Positions 8,099 to 16,941 of a stretch of 64,000 nt of DNA are shown here, piece by piece. Every line of letters starts with the position of its first letter. Positions within the stretch are counted from its first letter, which is position 1. Source of the stretch: an uncultured Sulfitobacter sp. (GTDB taxonomy: Bacteria > Pseudomonadota > Alphaproteobacteria > Rhodobacterales > Rhodobacteraceae); the NCBI GenBank assembly GCA_947502265.1, contig CANMZB010000003.1:124001-188000 (forward strand), written 5' to 3'. The notes below the pieces were generated by a model. That model did not search any database, was not told the origin of the DNA, and worked only from the letters and a program-made list of their open reading frames with translations. A program made the position numbers and the translations under genes.

Positions 8099-9505
8099 AT
8101 GTCCCCCAAAACGCTCTATGATAAAATCTGGGATGCCCATGTCGCGCATGAAGCGGACGATGGCACATGCCTTCTGTATATCGACCGCCATCTCGTACAC
8201 GAGGTAACGTCGCCGCAGGCCTTTGAGGGGCTGCGTATGACGGATCGCACCGTGCGCGCGCCGGACAAGACAATTGCCGTGCCGGATCACAACGTGCCCA
8301 CCACGCTGGACCGCGCCAACGCCGCGACGATGACCGAGGACAGCCGTATTCAGGTCGAGGCGCTGGACAAAAACGCCAAAGATTTCGGCATCCACTACTA
8401 TCCGGTGTCGGATGTCCGTCAGGGCATCGTGCATATCGTTGGCCCCGAACAGGGCTGGACCCTGCCCGGCATGACGGTTGTTTGCGGCGATTCGCATACC
8501 GCCACCCACGGTGCGTTCGGATCGCTGGCGCATGGCATCGGCACTTCCGAAGTTGAACATGTGCTGGCCACCCAGACGCTGATCCAGAAGAAATCCAAAA
8601 ACATGAAGGTCGAGATCACCGGCAAACTGCGCCCCGGTGTCACGGCCAAAGACATCACCATGTCCGTCATCGGCGCGACCGGCACCGCAGGCGGCACCGG
8701 CTATGTCATAGAATATTGCGGCGAGGCGATTCGCGATCTGTCGATGGAAGGGCGCATGACCGTCTGCAACATGGCAATTGAGGGCGGCGCGCGTGCGGGC
8801 CTTATCGCGCCGGACGAAAAGACGTTTGAATATTGCATGGGCCGCCCCCACGCCCCGAAAGGCGCACAATGGGAAGCCGCGCTGAACTGGTGGAAGACGC
8901 TGTATTCCGACGACGACGCGCATTGGGACAAGGTGATCACCCTCAAGGGCGAAGACATCGCACCCGTCGTGACATGGGGCACCTCGCCCGAAGATGTGCT
9001 GCCGATCACCGCAAACGTCCCGTCGCCGTCCGACTTTAAAGGCGGCAAGGTCGAAGCCGCGCAACGCAGCCTTGACTACATGGGCCTGACCGCAGGCACA
9101 CCGCTGAACGAGGTCGAGATCGACACCGTATTCATCGGTTCGTGCACCAACGGACGGATCGAAGATCTGCGCGCAGCTGCAGCGATCCTGAAGGGCAAGA
9201 AGATCAAGGACGGGTTGCGCGCGATGGTTGTTCCCGGATCGGGCCTTGTCCGTGCGCAGGCTGAAGAAGAAGGCCTTGCCGACATCTTCAAGGAGGCCGG
9301 TTTTGAATGGCGTCTTGCGGGCTGTTCGATGTGTCTGGCGATGAACCCCGATCAATTGTCGCCCGGCGAGCGCTGTGCCGCGACGTCCAACCGCAACTTT
9401 GAAGGCCGTCAGGGCCGCGGCGGACGCACCCACCTGATGAGCCCCGCAATGGCAGCGGCGGCGGCCGTGACCGGCAGGCTCACCGATGTGCGCGAGATGA
9501 TGTAA
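8099..9505 (+). CDS. leuC: 3-isopropylmalate dehydratase, large subunit LeuC
   Basis: 468 aa, standard length. Aconitase-fold enzyme with the three [4Fe-4S]-ligating cysteines visible: Cys349 (FIGSCTNGR) and Cys409/Cys412 ([10 protein letters not shown]). Further signatures are [13 protein letters not shown] and [21 protein letters not shown]. With LeuD it isomerises 2-isopropylmalate to 3-isopropylmalate in leucine biosynthesis in the cytoplasm. Start at 8099 has GGGAGAGGA upstream. leuD follows after a 71-base gap that contains a GC-rich palindrome. Confidence 0.98.
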   Translation: MSPKTLYDKIWDAHVAHEADDGTCLLYIDRHLVHEVTSPQAFEGLRMTDRTVRAPDKTIAVPDHNVPTTLDRANAATMTEDSRIQVEALDKNAKDFGIHYYPVSDVRQGIVHIVGPEQGWTLPGMTVVCGDSHTATHGAFGSLAHGIGTSEVEHVLATQTLIQKKSKNMKVEITGKLRPGVTAKDITMSVIGATGTAGGTGYVIEYCGEAIRDLSMEGRMTVCNMAIEGGARAGLIAPDEKTFEYCMGRPHAPKGAQWEAALNWWKTLYSDDDAHWDKVITLKGEDIAPVVTWGTSPEDVLPITANVPSPSDFKGGKVEAAQRSLDYMGLTAGTPLNEVEIDTVFIGSCTNGRIEDLRAAAAILKGKKIKDGLRAMVVPGSGLVRAQAEEEGLADIFKEAGFEWRLAGCSMCLAMNPDQLSPGERCAATSNRNFEGRQGRGGRTHLMSPAMAAAAAVTGRLTDVREMM

Positions 9506-9514
9506 GGGCCGCTT

Positions 9515-9543
9515 CCCGGGGGCTGACCCCCTCGGGAGCCCCC
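9515..9543. repeat. Intercistronic palindrome between leuC and leuD
   Basis: GGGGG-CTGA-CCCCC (9518-9531) sits inside flanking CCC/GGG, with an alternative pairing GGGGGCT (9518-9524) / AGCCCCC (9537-9543). It is a GC-rich hairpin with two mutually exclusive folds in a two-gene operon and no U-tract, so probably an mRNA processing or stability element. Confidence 0.5.
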
Positions 9544-9576
9544 ACCCCGTTCCTACGATTTCCGGAGTTCCTTCAG

Positions 9577-10182
9577 ATGAACAAATTCACCACCCTCAGC
9601 GGCATCGCCGCGCCCATGCCCCTGATCAATATTGATACGGACATGATCATCCCCAAGCAGTTTTTGAAGACGATCAAGCGCTCCGGCCTTGGCGTGAACC
9701 TGTTTGACGAGATGCGCTATGACGACGACCGCAACGAAATCCCCGATTTCGTGCTGAACAAGCCGCAATACCGCGAGGCACAGATCCTTGTGGCGGGCGA
9801 TAACTTTGGCTGCGGCTCGTCGCGCGAACACGCGCCGTGGGCGATTGCGGATTTCGGCATCACCTGCGTCATCGCGCCCGGCTACGCCGATATTTTCTAT
9901 AACAACTGTTTCAAGAACGGCATCCTGCCCATCGTGCTGCCACAAGAACAAGTTGATCTGTTGATGAAGGACGCCGAAAAAGGCGCGAACGCGCGGATCG
10001 AAGTGGATCTTGAGAGCCAGACCATCACCTCTTCCGATGGTGATGTGCTCACCTTCGAGGTCGATCCGTTCAAAAAGCACTGCCTGATGAACGGGCTGGA
10101 CGACATTGGCCTGACGATGGAAAAAGAGAAATCCATTGATGCTTTTGAGGCCACAGCGACGCAAAGCCGTCCTTGGGTTTAA
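9577..10182 (+). CDS. leuD: 3-isopropylmalate dehydratase, small subunit LeuD
   Basis: 201 aa. The swivel domain of the isopropylmalate isomerase is recognised by [25 protein letters not shown] near the N-terminus and [16 protein letters not shown] in the middle. It forms the active heterodimer with LeuC. The start at 9577 is preceded by CGGAGTTCCTTCAG. A strong hairpin at 10220-10248 follows the stop. Confidence 0.98.
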   Translation: MNKFTTLSGIAAPMPLINIDTDMIIPKQFLKTIKRSGLGVNLFDEMRYDDDRNEIPDFVLNKPQYREAQILVAGDNFGCGSSREHAPWAIADFGITCVIAPGYADIFYNNCFKNGILPIVLPQEQVDLLMKDAEKGANARIEVDLESQTITSSDGDVLTFEVDPFKKHCLMNGLDDIGLTMEKEKSIDAFEATATQSRPWV

Positions 10183-10219
10183 CCTTTAGGTAAGTTTCGA
10201 TCAAATTTGGTCTAATTCT

Positions 10220-10248
10220 CTTGTGGGCGCCAACGCTGCGCCCACAAG
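10220..10248 (+). terminator. Strong hairpin after leuD, possible terminator
   Basis: Perfect 11-base arms CTTGTGGGCGC / GCGCCCACAAG with a 7-base loop, 38 bases after the leuD stop. No U-run follows directly (ATGTGCC), so it may act as a Rho-dependent or mRNA 3'-end stabilising hairpin rather than a classic intrinsic terminator. It directly abuts the folded element at 10251-10373. Confidence 0.5.
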
Positions 10249-10250
10249 AT

Positions 10251-10373
10251 GTGCCTTCTGCCTTATTTCCGCCCCCGAAATGATGCAAGAACGCACCACC
10301 CGTTCCCTCAAAATGCCCTTCCGCGACTGCCAGATAGGGCAATGGTCTTGAGCAATAAGGCAAAAGAAGGCAC
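10251..10373 (+). other. Folded non-coding element downstream of leuD
   Basis: A long-range inverted repeat pairs 10251-10267 (GTGCCTTCTGCCTTATT) with 10354-10373, matching over all 17 bases with one 3-base AAA insertion. Inside it, CTCAA (10307-10311) pairs with TTGAG (10348-10352), and TGCCCT (10314-10319) pairs with AGGGCA (10336-10341). The result is a nested, branched fold of about 120 bases in the 294-base gap before the next gene. It could be a cis-regulatory leader, an independent small RNA, or the relic of a small inverted-repeat element. No known family recognised. Confidence 0.4.
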
Positions 10374-10476
10374 GATTGTGACAACAATGAGGCAGTCCTT
10401 CTGAATCCTGAAGGCATCAAGTTGGAACAAGTACGCGGCATTGCATCGCGGCTGGCCAGTTTGAAGGGATAGAGTT

Positions 10477-11316
10477 TTGATAGCACGTATGATCAGTGCC
10501 GCTGCGCGCGGCCTGCTGGTAGCCATTCTGATTATGACTCCCGCACTTATGCTGCCGGGTCTGGCCAGCGATTCGACACAAATTGTCCTGATTGCGGCAT
10601 TGCTGGCGGCGATCCTGACCTTTGTCGAATACAATTCGTCATTCCCCAGCATCGTCGAGTTCCGCGATGCGGCTCCTTTCAACCGCCTGCGTTTTCTTGC
10701 GCTGTTTTTCACGGTTTTCCTGCTCAGCGCGATTCTCAAAGGGATTACCCAACCGACTGCGTTAACCAGCGCGCTGACTTCGATCGGCACGATCGTGGGC
10801 AACAGCATTGATTTCCCCTTTTCGCCGGTGCGCCTTATGGTGTTGATGCTGCCAGAAGACGCCTCTTTCGAAACGGTCAGCTTTGTACGCAACGCAGCGG
10901 GCCTGGCCTATGTGATTTCACTGGTTGCCATGACGGCTTTTCTTATTCTGGTGCGGGTGCTCAACTGGCCTGCGCGGGGCGGCGTGTTCAACGTCTGGGT
11001 CAATCTGCCCCTGTTCGATCCGACCGCAGGTGGCGATGTTCTGGTCCGGTTGCAGCGTGATGCGCGCGTCAACATTGCGCTCGGTTTCCTTTTGCCCTTC
11101 CTTGTTCCGGCGGTGGTCAAGATGGCCGCTGATCTGATAGACCCGATTACATTGCAGAACCCGCAAACCCTGATCTGGACAATCTCAGCATGGGCCTTTC
11201 TTCCGGCAAGCATCATTATGCGCGGCATCGCCATGGGCAAGATCGCGGACATGATTCAGGAAAAACGTCGCCGCGCCTATGCGGACGCCGATGCAAAGGG
11301 CTTGCAACCCGCCTGA
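10477..11316 (+). CDS. Multi-pass membrane protein of unknown function
   Basis: 279 aa from a TTG at 10477, with AAGGGA seven bases upstream; the ATG at 10489 is the alternative. About six hydrophobic segments are visible (LLVAILIMTPALMLPGL; IVLIAALLAAILTF; FLALFFTVFLLSAIL; GLAYVISLVAMTAFLILV; INIALGFLLPFLVPAVV; TLIWTISAWAFLPASIIM), then a basic cytoplasmic tail (KIADMIQEKRRRAYADADAKG). Family not recognised. It overlaps or adjoins the exported EEP-family gene that follows, and both sit between leuD and leuB, but nothing suggests a role in leucine synthesis. Confidence 0.8.
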   Translation: MIARMISAAARGLLVAILIMTPALMLPGLASDSTQIVLIAALLAAILTFVEYNSSFPSIVEFRDAAPFNRLRFLALFFTVFLLSAILKGITQPTALTSALTSIGTIVGNSIDFPFSPVRLMVLMLPEDASFETVSFVRNAAGLAYVISLVAMTAFLILVRVLNWPARGGVFNVWVNLPLFDPTAGGDVLVRLQRDARVNIALGFLLPFLVPAVVKMAADLIDPITLQNPQTLIWTISAWAFLPASIIMRGIAMGKIADMIQEKRRRAYADADAKGLQPA

Positions 11317-11324
11317 TTGCCACT

Positions 11325-12311
11325 GTGCTGGCGCTGGCTTGCGCCGGTGCGCCTGTTCTCGCTGCAGATCCGCTCAGGGTTGCGACATTCCACACGGATT
11401 TGTCGCGCAAAGGGCCGGGCCTTTTGCTGCGCGATATCGCGCGGGGGGATGATCCGGCGATCACCGCAGTACAGGACACCCTGATCGAGGCGGACGCCGA
11501 CATTATTGTCCTGCAAGACTTTGATCATGACCTGCGCGGCACGGCGCTGGCCGCATTTGCGGATGCGCTGGCGGTGCGCGGCCTTTCTTACCCCCACCGC
11601 TTCACGCGGCCCGGCAATGCCGGACGGCAAAGCGGGCTTGACCTTAATGGCAACGGACGGTTTGGCGACGCCGATGATGCGCATGGCTATGGCCGGTTTT
11701 CCGGCGCGGGCGCGATGGCCATTCTGTCGCGCTATCCGGTCCTTGAAGACGGGGTTGAGGATTATACCGCCCTGCTCTGGCGTGATCTGGCAGGGAACAT
11801 CTATCCGGTGGAGAATGGCGTGCCGTTTGGTGGTGCCGATGTTCATGCCAATCACCGCCTGTCGTCCAAAGGGCATTGGGTGGTGCCGGTTGCGACCCCC
11901 GATCATGGCACCGTGCGGCTGATGACGTTCCACGCGACGCCGCCGGTTTTCGACGGACCCGAGGACCGCAACGGCAGGCGCAACCATGACGAGGCCGCCT
12001 TCTGGAACGACTACCTTGCCCGCGATACCAGCCCAGCACCTTTTGTGCTGTTGGGGGACGCCAACATGGACCCCGAACGCGGGCAAGGCAGGCCCGAGGC
12101 AATCCGCGCGCTGCTGACCCATCCGCGCTTGCAAGACCCCTTTGCGAACACCCCCACCGCTGATTTCAAAGATCCCGTTCCGGGTAATCTGCGGGTGGAT
12201 TATCTGCTGCCCTCAACGGATTGGCGGGTGCTGGATTTCGGCACGTTGCGGAACGCGCAGGCCAGCCGTCACAGCCTGCTCTGGGTGGATATCGTTCCGC
12301 GCGATCCTTGA
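11325..12311 (+). CDS. Exported endonuclease/exonuclease/phosphatase-family protein
   Basis: Exported EEP-fold hydrolase: RVATFHTDL at the start of the domain, [10 protein letters not shown] (metal-binding position), [32 protein letters not shown] and the C-terminal [11 protein letters not shown]...[12 protein letters not shown] secretion signal ([16 protein letters not shown]) precedes it. Members hydrolyse phosphodiester or phosphomonoester bonds; substrate here unknown. The start is unclear: GTG at 11325 gives a short signal peptide, while reading CTG at 11313 as start gives a normal-length one ([16 protein letters not shown]) and overlaps the previous stop. The only in-frame ATG (11190) would add about 40 non-conserved residues. 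Confidence 0.85.
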   Translation: MLALACAGAPVLAADPLRVATFHTDLSRKGPGLLLRDIARGDDPAITAVQDTLIEADADIIVLQDFDHDLRGTALAAFADALAVRGLSYPHRFTRPGNAGRQSGLDLNGNGRFGDADDAHGYGRFSGAGAMAILSRYPVLEDGVEDYTALLWRDLAGNIYPVENGVPFGGADVHANHRLSSKGHWVVPVATPDHGTVRLMTFHATPPVFDGPEDRNGRRNHDEAAFWNDYLARDTSPAPFVLLGDANMDPERGQGRPEAIRALLTHPRLQDPFANTPTADFKDPVPGNLRVDYLLPSTDWRVLDFGTLRNAQASRHSLLWVDIVPRDP

Positions 12312-12363
12312 CGCCCCATGCGCGCCACGCTACGCCAACGCGAAGCATTTTCAGGAGCGACCC

Positions 12364-13470
12364 ATGGCAAATCCATCCCTTTTGATCCTCGCCGGTGACG
12401 GCATCGGCCCCGAAGTCATGGGGCAGGTCACCCGCATCATCGACTGGTACGGCGCAAACCGCGATATGGCGTTTGATGTCGAACATGATCTGGTCGGCGG
12501 TGCGGCCTATGACAAACACGGCACGCCCCTGCACGACGACACGATGGCCAAGGCGCTGGCAGCCGATGCTGTTCTGCTGGGTGCTGTGGGCGGCCCGAAA
12601 TACGACGATCTGGATTTCAGCGTAAAGCCCGAGCGCGGCCTGCTGCGCCTGCGCAAGGAGATGGACCTGTTCTCCAACCTGCGCCCGGCGCAGTGCTTTG
12701 ACGCGCTGGCGGATTTCTCGTCGCTGAAAAAGGACATTGTTGCCGGTCTCGACATTATGATCGTGCGCGAATTGACGTCAGGTGTCTATTTCGGAGAGCC
12801 GCGCGGCATCTTCAAAGAAGGCAACGAGCGCGTGGGCATCAACACCCAGCGCTACACCGAAAGCGAGATCGACCGCGTTGCGCGTTCCGCGTTCGAGCTG
12901 GCGCGCCGTCGCGGCAACAAGGTTTGCTCGATGGAGAAGGCCAACGTGATGGAAAGCGGCATTCTGTGGCGCGAAGTCGTGCAGAAGGTGCATGACACAG
13001 ATTACCCCGATGTCGAGTTGACGCACATGTACGCCGACAACGGCGCGATGCAACTGGTCCGCGCGCCCAAACAGTTCGACGTGATTCTCACGGACAACCT
13101 GTTTGGCGATATTCTGAGCGATTGCGCGGCGATGCTGACTGGTTCTTTGGGCATGCTGCCCTCTGCCTCGCTTGGCGCGCCAAACGTAGATGGCCGCCCG
13201 AAAGCACTGTACGAGCCGGTACATGGCTCCGCGCCCGACATCGCCGGACAGGGCAAGGCAAATCCGATCGCTTGCATTCTCAGCTTTGCGATGGCGCTGC
13301 GCTATTCCTTTGATCAGGGCGACGAGGCGACACGTCTGGAGCAGGCCGTGGAAAAAGTGCTGGCCGACGGGGCGCGCACGGCGGATCTGATGGGCGAGGA
13401 AGGCGGCACGCCGATCTCTACCACCGAAATGGGCGATGCGATCCTCGCAGCCCTTGATGCAAGCCTCTGA
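12364..13470 (+). CDS. leuB: 3-isopropylmalate dehydrogenase LeuB
   Basis: 368 aa from the ATG at 12364, with TCAGGAGCGACCC upstream. Signatures of the isocitrate/isopropylmalate dehydrogenase family are [66 protein letters not shown] and [18 protein letters not shown]. It oxidatively decarboxylates 3-isopropylmalate with NAD+, the third committed leucine step. It is separated from leuCD by two unrelated genes. Confidence 0.98.
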   Translation: MANPSLLILAGDGIGPEVMGQVTRIIDWYGANRDMAFDVEHDLVGGAAYDKHGTPLHDDTMAKALAADAVLLGAVGGPKYDDLDFSVKPERGLLRLRKEMDLFSNLRPAQCFDALADFSSLKKDIVAGLDIMIVRELTSGVYFGEPRGIFKEGNERVGINTQRYTESEIDRVARSAFELARRRGNKVCSMEKANVMESGILWREVVQKVHDTDYPDVELTHMYADNGAMQLVRAPKQFDVILTDNLFGDILSDCAAMLTGSLGMLPSASLGAPNVDGRPKALYEPVHGSAPDIAGQGKANPIACILSFAMALRYSFDQGDEATRLEQAVEKVLADGARTADLMGEEGGTPISTTEMGDAILAALDASL

Positions 13471-13477
13471 ACACGCG

Positions 13478-13505
13478 CGCCCGCTCTGTCTTTGCAGAGC
13501 GGGCG
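13478..13505. terminator. Hairpin between leuB and the Hyi-like gene
   Basis: Perfect 11-base arms CGCCCGCTCTG / CAGAGCGGGCG around a 6-base loop, 7 bases after the leuB stop, and facing the convergent Hyi-like gene. No U-tract on either strand. It may limit read-through from both sides. Confidence 0.5.
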
Positions 13506-13557
13506 ACCGGCGATCCAGCCAGAGTGCTGCCGCTCAAAGCGAAGAAAACGCGCGCGC

Positions 13558-14310
13558 TTACAGCATTTCCATCCAGCCAAGTGTGGTTTCTGTGGCACCA
13601 CCCGGCGTGTATTCACCGCTGATCCAGCCGTTGTAGTCATGCCCGCGCAATGTGTCGAACAGGGCGGCAAAATCCACGTCACCGTTGCCGGGTACGCCAC
13701 GCGCGGGGGTATCGCCCAGCTGCACGTGGGCGATAATGTCATGATACGTCTTGTAGGTTGCGACAGCATCACCGTGGATCATTTGCGCGTGAAAACTGTC
13801 GAATTGCAGCTTTAGATTCGGCGCGCCCACCTGCGCGATGATGTCCGCCGCCAGTGCATAATTATTCAGGAAATATCCCGGCTGCGCCTCCGGGCAAAGC
13901 GGCTCGATGGTAAGGGTGACACCCCGCGCGGCCGCGCAGGCGACCTTGAGATTGGCGATCATCACGGCGCGCGCCTGCGCCCCTTCGGCCTTCCCAGACA
14001 TTACATGCAGCATAGGCACCCGCAGCGCCTCGGCATAGCGTAACGCGCGGCGGATGTCGTAGGCAAAACGCGCCTCGTCCCCCGCGACAGCAGCAAATCC
14101 GCGCGTGCCGCCCGTGTAATTCGGTGGCGGCGCGTTGATCAGCACCATCTCAAGCCCGCCGCGCAGCAACGCCCGTTTGGTGTCCTTGGCAGGTACGTCA
14201 TAGGGAAACAGAACCTCGACGCCGGTAAATCCGGCGGCGGCGGCGGCTTCGAACCGGTCAAGGTATGGCAGGTCCGGCCAAAGATGGCTCAGATTGGCGG
14301 CGGCTTTCAC
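13558..14310 (-). CDS. Hydroxypyruvate isomerase-like TIM-barrel protein (Hyi family)
   Basis: 250 aa from a GTG at 14310, which has AGGAG seven bases upstream and gives the usual N-terminus KAAANLSHLWPDLPYLDRF. An ATG at 14373 with AAGGA would add 21 residues. AP-endonuclease-2/xylose-isomerase fold with metal-site motifs LTIEPLCPE, LKLQFDSFHAQMIHGD, HVQLGDTPARGVPGNGDVDF and GEYTPGG. Such proteins isomerise hydroxypyruvate/tartronate semialdehyde or 2-oxo-tetronate (Hyi/OtnI); substrate is not certain here. A link to the glyoxylate made by GlcDEF is possible but only inferred. Confidence 0.82.
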   Translation of the reverse strand: MKAAANLSHLWPDLPYLDRFEAAAAAGFTGVEVLFPYDVPAKDTKRALLRGGLEMVLINAPPPNYTGGTRGFAAVAGDEARFAYDIRRALRYAEALRVPMLHVMSGKAEGAQARAVMIANLKVACAAARGVTLTIEPLCPEAQPGYFLNNYALAADIIAQVGAPNLKLQFDSFHAQMIHGDAVATYKTYHDIIAHVQLGDTPARGVPGNGDVDFAALFDTLRGHDYNGWISGEYTPGGATETTLGWMEML

Positions 14311-14382
14311 GGGCGCGCTCCTGTCGTAGGTTCGTTGCCCGCAGCGACGCCGCAAGGTGTCACGAGCGCGCATGGGGCTTCC

Positions 14383-14973
14383 TTAGTTGGGCAATTCATC
14401 TGACGGGATAATGCCAAAGAACGCGCCGCCCGACCAGACACCAAACCAGCCTTCATGATGCGCGCCCACCTCGACCAGCCGGTAAAAGCTTTTACGGTCA
14501 ATCAGCGCTTCGAGGTTGCGGCGGATCAGGATGTAGGGCGACGGTTCGCCCGTTTCGTCATCACGTACAACGCGGATCGGCGCGTCCGGCCCCGCTTCTG
14601 ACACATCGTCAAGGTTGGTGACGAAAGTGAGTTGCTGATCCTTGCCTTTACCGGTTGCCTCAAAATCCACGGCGACGAAAGGGGCGTCTTCGACGGTGAT
14701 CCCGACCTTTTCCACCGGCGTGACGAGAAAATATTTATCCTCCTCGCGGATAAGAATCGTCGAGAACAGTTTTACCAACCCGATCCGCCCGATGGGCGTC
14801 CCTTCGTAAAACCAGGTGCCGTCGCGCCTGATCTGCATGTCGATATCGCCGCAAAAGGGCGGGTTCCATTTTTCCACCGGCGGCAATCCGCGCGATTTCG
14901 CCGCTTTTACAGACGCGACAAGGCCTTCTGCCGATGGGGTCACAGTTTTTTGTCCGCTCATTGCTTTTGCCAT
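14383..14973 (-). CDS. DUF1285 family protein
   Basis: 196 aa. Conserved DUF1285 features: PPVEKWNPPFCGDIDMQIRRDGTWFYEGTPIGR, LVKLFSTILIREEDKYFLVTPVEKVGI and the C-terminal GWFGVWSGGAFFGIIP. Function of the family is not established; it is a small soluble cytoplasmic protein. The start may instead be the ATG at 14961 (MSGQK), which has a more normal distance to AGGGA. It is divergent from moxR with a 58-base gap that must hold both promoters, and is followed by the Hyi-like gene. Confidence 0.88.
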   Translation of the reverse strand: MAKAMSGQKTVTPSAEGLVASVKAAKSRGLPPVEKWNPPFCGDIDMQIRRDGTWFYEGTPIGRIGLVKLFSTILIREEDKYFLVTPVEKVGITVEDAPFVAVDFEATGKGKDQQLTFVTNLDDVSEAGPDAPIRVVRDDETGEPSPYILIRRNLEALIDRKSFYRLVEVGAHHEGWFGVWSGGAFFGIIPSDELPN

Positions 14974-15031
14974 TCCCTGTTATCGAGATACACTTACACA
15001 TAACCAATATAAGCCAATGAGCGGAGAAGTC

Positions 15032-16057
15032 ATGACCCAAGCGGACCATACAGCGACCGAAGACATGGTCGAACAGATCGAAGCCTTGGGTGAAAAGCTG
15101 GAGCAGGCGCGCAAATCCATCACCGCGCGGTTCATCGGACAGGAACGTGTGGTGGATCTGGCGCTGATCGCGCTGTTGTGCGGCGGGCATGGCCTGTTGA
15201 TCGGCCTGCCCGGTCTGGGCAAAACGCGGCTGGTCGAGACATTGGGCACCGTGATGGGCCTTGATGGCAAGCGGGTGCAGTTTACACCGGATCTGATGCC
15301 GGCGGATATTCTGGGCTCTGAGGTGCTGGACACTGCCGCCGACGGCACGCGCAACTTCCGTTTTGTCGAGGGACCGGTTTTCTGCCAGCTTTTGATGGCG
15401 GACGAGATCAACCGCGCCTCGCCGCGCACGCAATCGGCGCTGTTGCAGGCGATGCAGGAGAAAACCGTGACCGTTGCTGGGCAAAACCGCGCGCTTGGCG
15501 TGCCGTTTCATGTGCTGGCCACGCAAAACCCGATTGAGCAGGAAGGCACCTATCCCCTGCCCGAGGCGCAGTTGGACCGTTTTATGGTGCAGATTGATGT
15601 CCCCTACCCCGACCGCAACACCGAACGCGATATCCTGATCGCCACAACCGGCGAAGCCGAAGCAGAAGCCGTCGGGGTGTTCTCGGCCGGAGAGCTTCTG
15701 GATGGGCAGCGTCTGCTGCGCCGGATGCCGGTGGGTGACTCTGTTGTGGAGATGATCCTTGATCTGGTGCGCGCCTTTCGCCCTGAAGAGGACGGCGTGA
15801 GCGCGCGGGTGAAAGACACCGTGGCGTGGGGGCCCGGTCCGCGTGCAGCGCAGGCGCTTATGCTTACCGTGCGGGCGCGCGCGCTGTTGCAGGGGCGGCT
15901 GGCTCCCTCTGCCGAGGACGTGATCGACATGGCGCGCCCGGTTCTGACGCACCGCATGGCGCTCAACTTTGCGGCGCGCGCGCGCGGCGATAGCCTGCGT
16001 GATTTGATCGACGAAACCGCCGCCGGCCTTGCAGGCACACGGGCCGCCGTCGCGTGA
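15032..16057 (+). CDS. MoxR-family AAA+ ATPase
   Basis: 341 aa from the ATG at 15032 with GGAG six bases upstream. Walker A GLPGLGKT (residues 58-65), Walker B LLMADEINRASPRTQSALLQAMQE, sensor region VLATQNPIEQEGTYPLPEAQLDRF: textbook MoxR. MoxR ATPases act as chaperones with vWA-domain partners encoded next door. Here the next three genes (DUF58, BatA/DUF4159, vWA) overlap head to tail, forming one operon. A classic role is maturation of metal- or cofactor-containing enzymes or envelope stress tolerance; the target is unknown. Confidence 0.95.
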   Translation: MTQADHTATEDMVEQIEALGEKLEQARKSITARFIGQERVVDLALIALLCGGHGLLIGLPGLGKTRLVETLGTVMGLDGKRVQFTPDLMPADILGSEVLDTAADGTRNFRFVEGPVFCQLLMADEINRASPRTQSALLQAMQEKTVTVAGQNRALGVPFHVLATQNPIEQEGTYPLPEAQLDRFMVQIDVPYPDRNTERDILIATTGEAEAEAVGVFSAGELLDGQRLLRRMPVGDSVVEMILDLVRAFRPEEDGVSARVKDTVAWGPGPRAAQALMLTVRARALLQGRLAPSAEDVIDMARPVLTHRMALNFAARARGDSLRDLIDETAAGLAGTRAAVA

Positions 16058-16941
16058 ATGATCCTCTCGCCCTTCGTGCATCTGCGGAAAAAGAGGCCGC
16101 CCGCCTGCCTGCGCTGCTTGCGCGCGCAGAGCATCTGGCGGGCGCTGTTCTTTTGGGCGCGCACGGGCGCAGGCGCGCGGGCACCGGCGATGATTTCTGG
16201 CAATATCGCCCCGCACAGATCGGCGACAGCCGCCGTACGATTGATTACCGCCGCTCCGCGATGGGCGACACCGAGTTTGTGCGCGAACGCGAATGGCAGA
16301 TTGCGCAATCCGTGATGCTTTGGGTGGATCAGGGCGCTTCGATGCGCTTTGCTTCCTCGGATGCGCTGCCGGACAAGATCGGTCGCGCGCGCACCCTCGG
16401 GCTGGCGCTTGCCATCCTTCTGAACCGCGGGGGGGAGTGCGTGGGGCTTACCGGCACCGCCCTGCCGCCGCGCGCAGGCCGGCCGCAGATAATGGCGCTG
16501 GCCGAAATGTTCTGCCGCGATGACACCGCAGATTACGCCCCGCCCGAGCATCGCGCGATGATTCCTCACGCGCGGGCCGTGTTCATCTCGGATTTCATGG
16601 GCGACATTGACGGCGTGCGCCTCGCGCTTACCAAGGCGGCGGATCGCGGGGTGCGCGGCGTGTTGTGTCATGTCCTTGATCCCTCCGAAGAGGCGTTTCC
16701 CTTTACCGGTCGCACAATTTTCCAAAGCATGGGCGGCACGTTAAGCCACGAGACGCTCAAGGCGAACGATTTGCGCGACCGCTATCTGCAACGTCTGGCA
16801 GAGCGTAAAGCCGAGCTGGCATCGCTTTGCACGCTTACGGGCTGGCGGTACGGCGTTCACCATACCGATGCCAGCGCACAGGCGGGGCTTTTGTGGCTTT
16901 ATGGTGCGCTTGATGCACGCGGCGCGGGGGTGGCGGCATGA
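16054..16941 (+). CDS. DUF58 domain protein
   Basis: 295 aa from a GTG at 16054 overlapping the moxR stop (GTGA). DUF58 signature RRAGTGDDFWQYRPAQIGDSRRTIDYRRSAMGDTEFVREREWQ is present, then a vWA-like segment where the MIDAS position reads DQGAS rather than DxSxS. It is the usual MoxR partner, probably membrane-peripheral since no transmembrane segment is seen. The next gene starts in an ATGA overlap. Confidence 0.92.
   Translation: MNDPLALRASAEKEAARLPALLARAEHLAGAVLLGAHGRRRAGTGDDFWQYRPAQIGDSRRTIDYRRSAMGDTEFVREREWQIAQSVMLWVDQGASMRFASSDALPDKIGRARTLGLALAILLNRGGECVGLTGTALPPRAGRPQIMALAEMFCRDDTADYAPPEHRAMIPHARAVFISDFMGDIDGVRLALTKAADRGVRGVLCHVLDPSEEAFPFTGRTIFQSMGGTLSHETLKANDLRDRYLQRLAERKAELASLCTLTGWRYGVHHTDASAQAGLLWLYGALDARGAGVAA

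Noticed and set aside
8057..9433. 458-codon open frame antisense to leuC
   Set aside because: leuC is unmistakable on the plus strand; the antisense frame is a by-product of GC-rich codon use and its protein has no recognisable domain.
14735..16216. 493-codon open frame antisense to moxR
   Set aside because: Overlaps the MoxR Walker motifs on the other strand and encodes an Arg/His/Gln-rich low-complexity protein typical of shadow frames.
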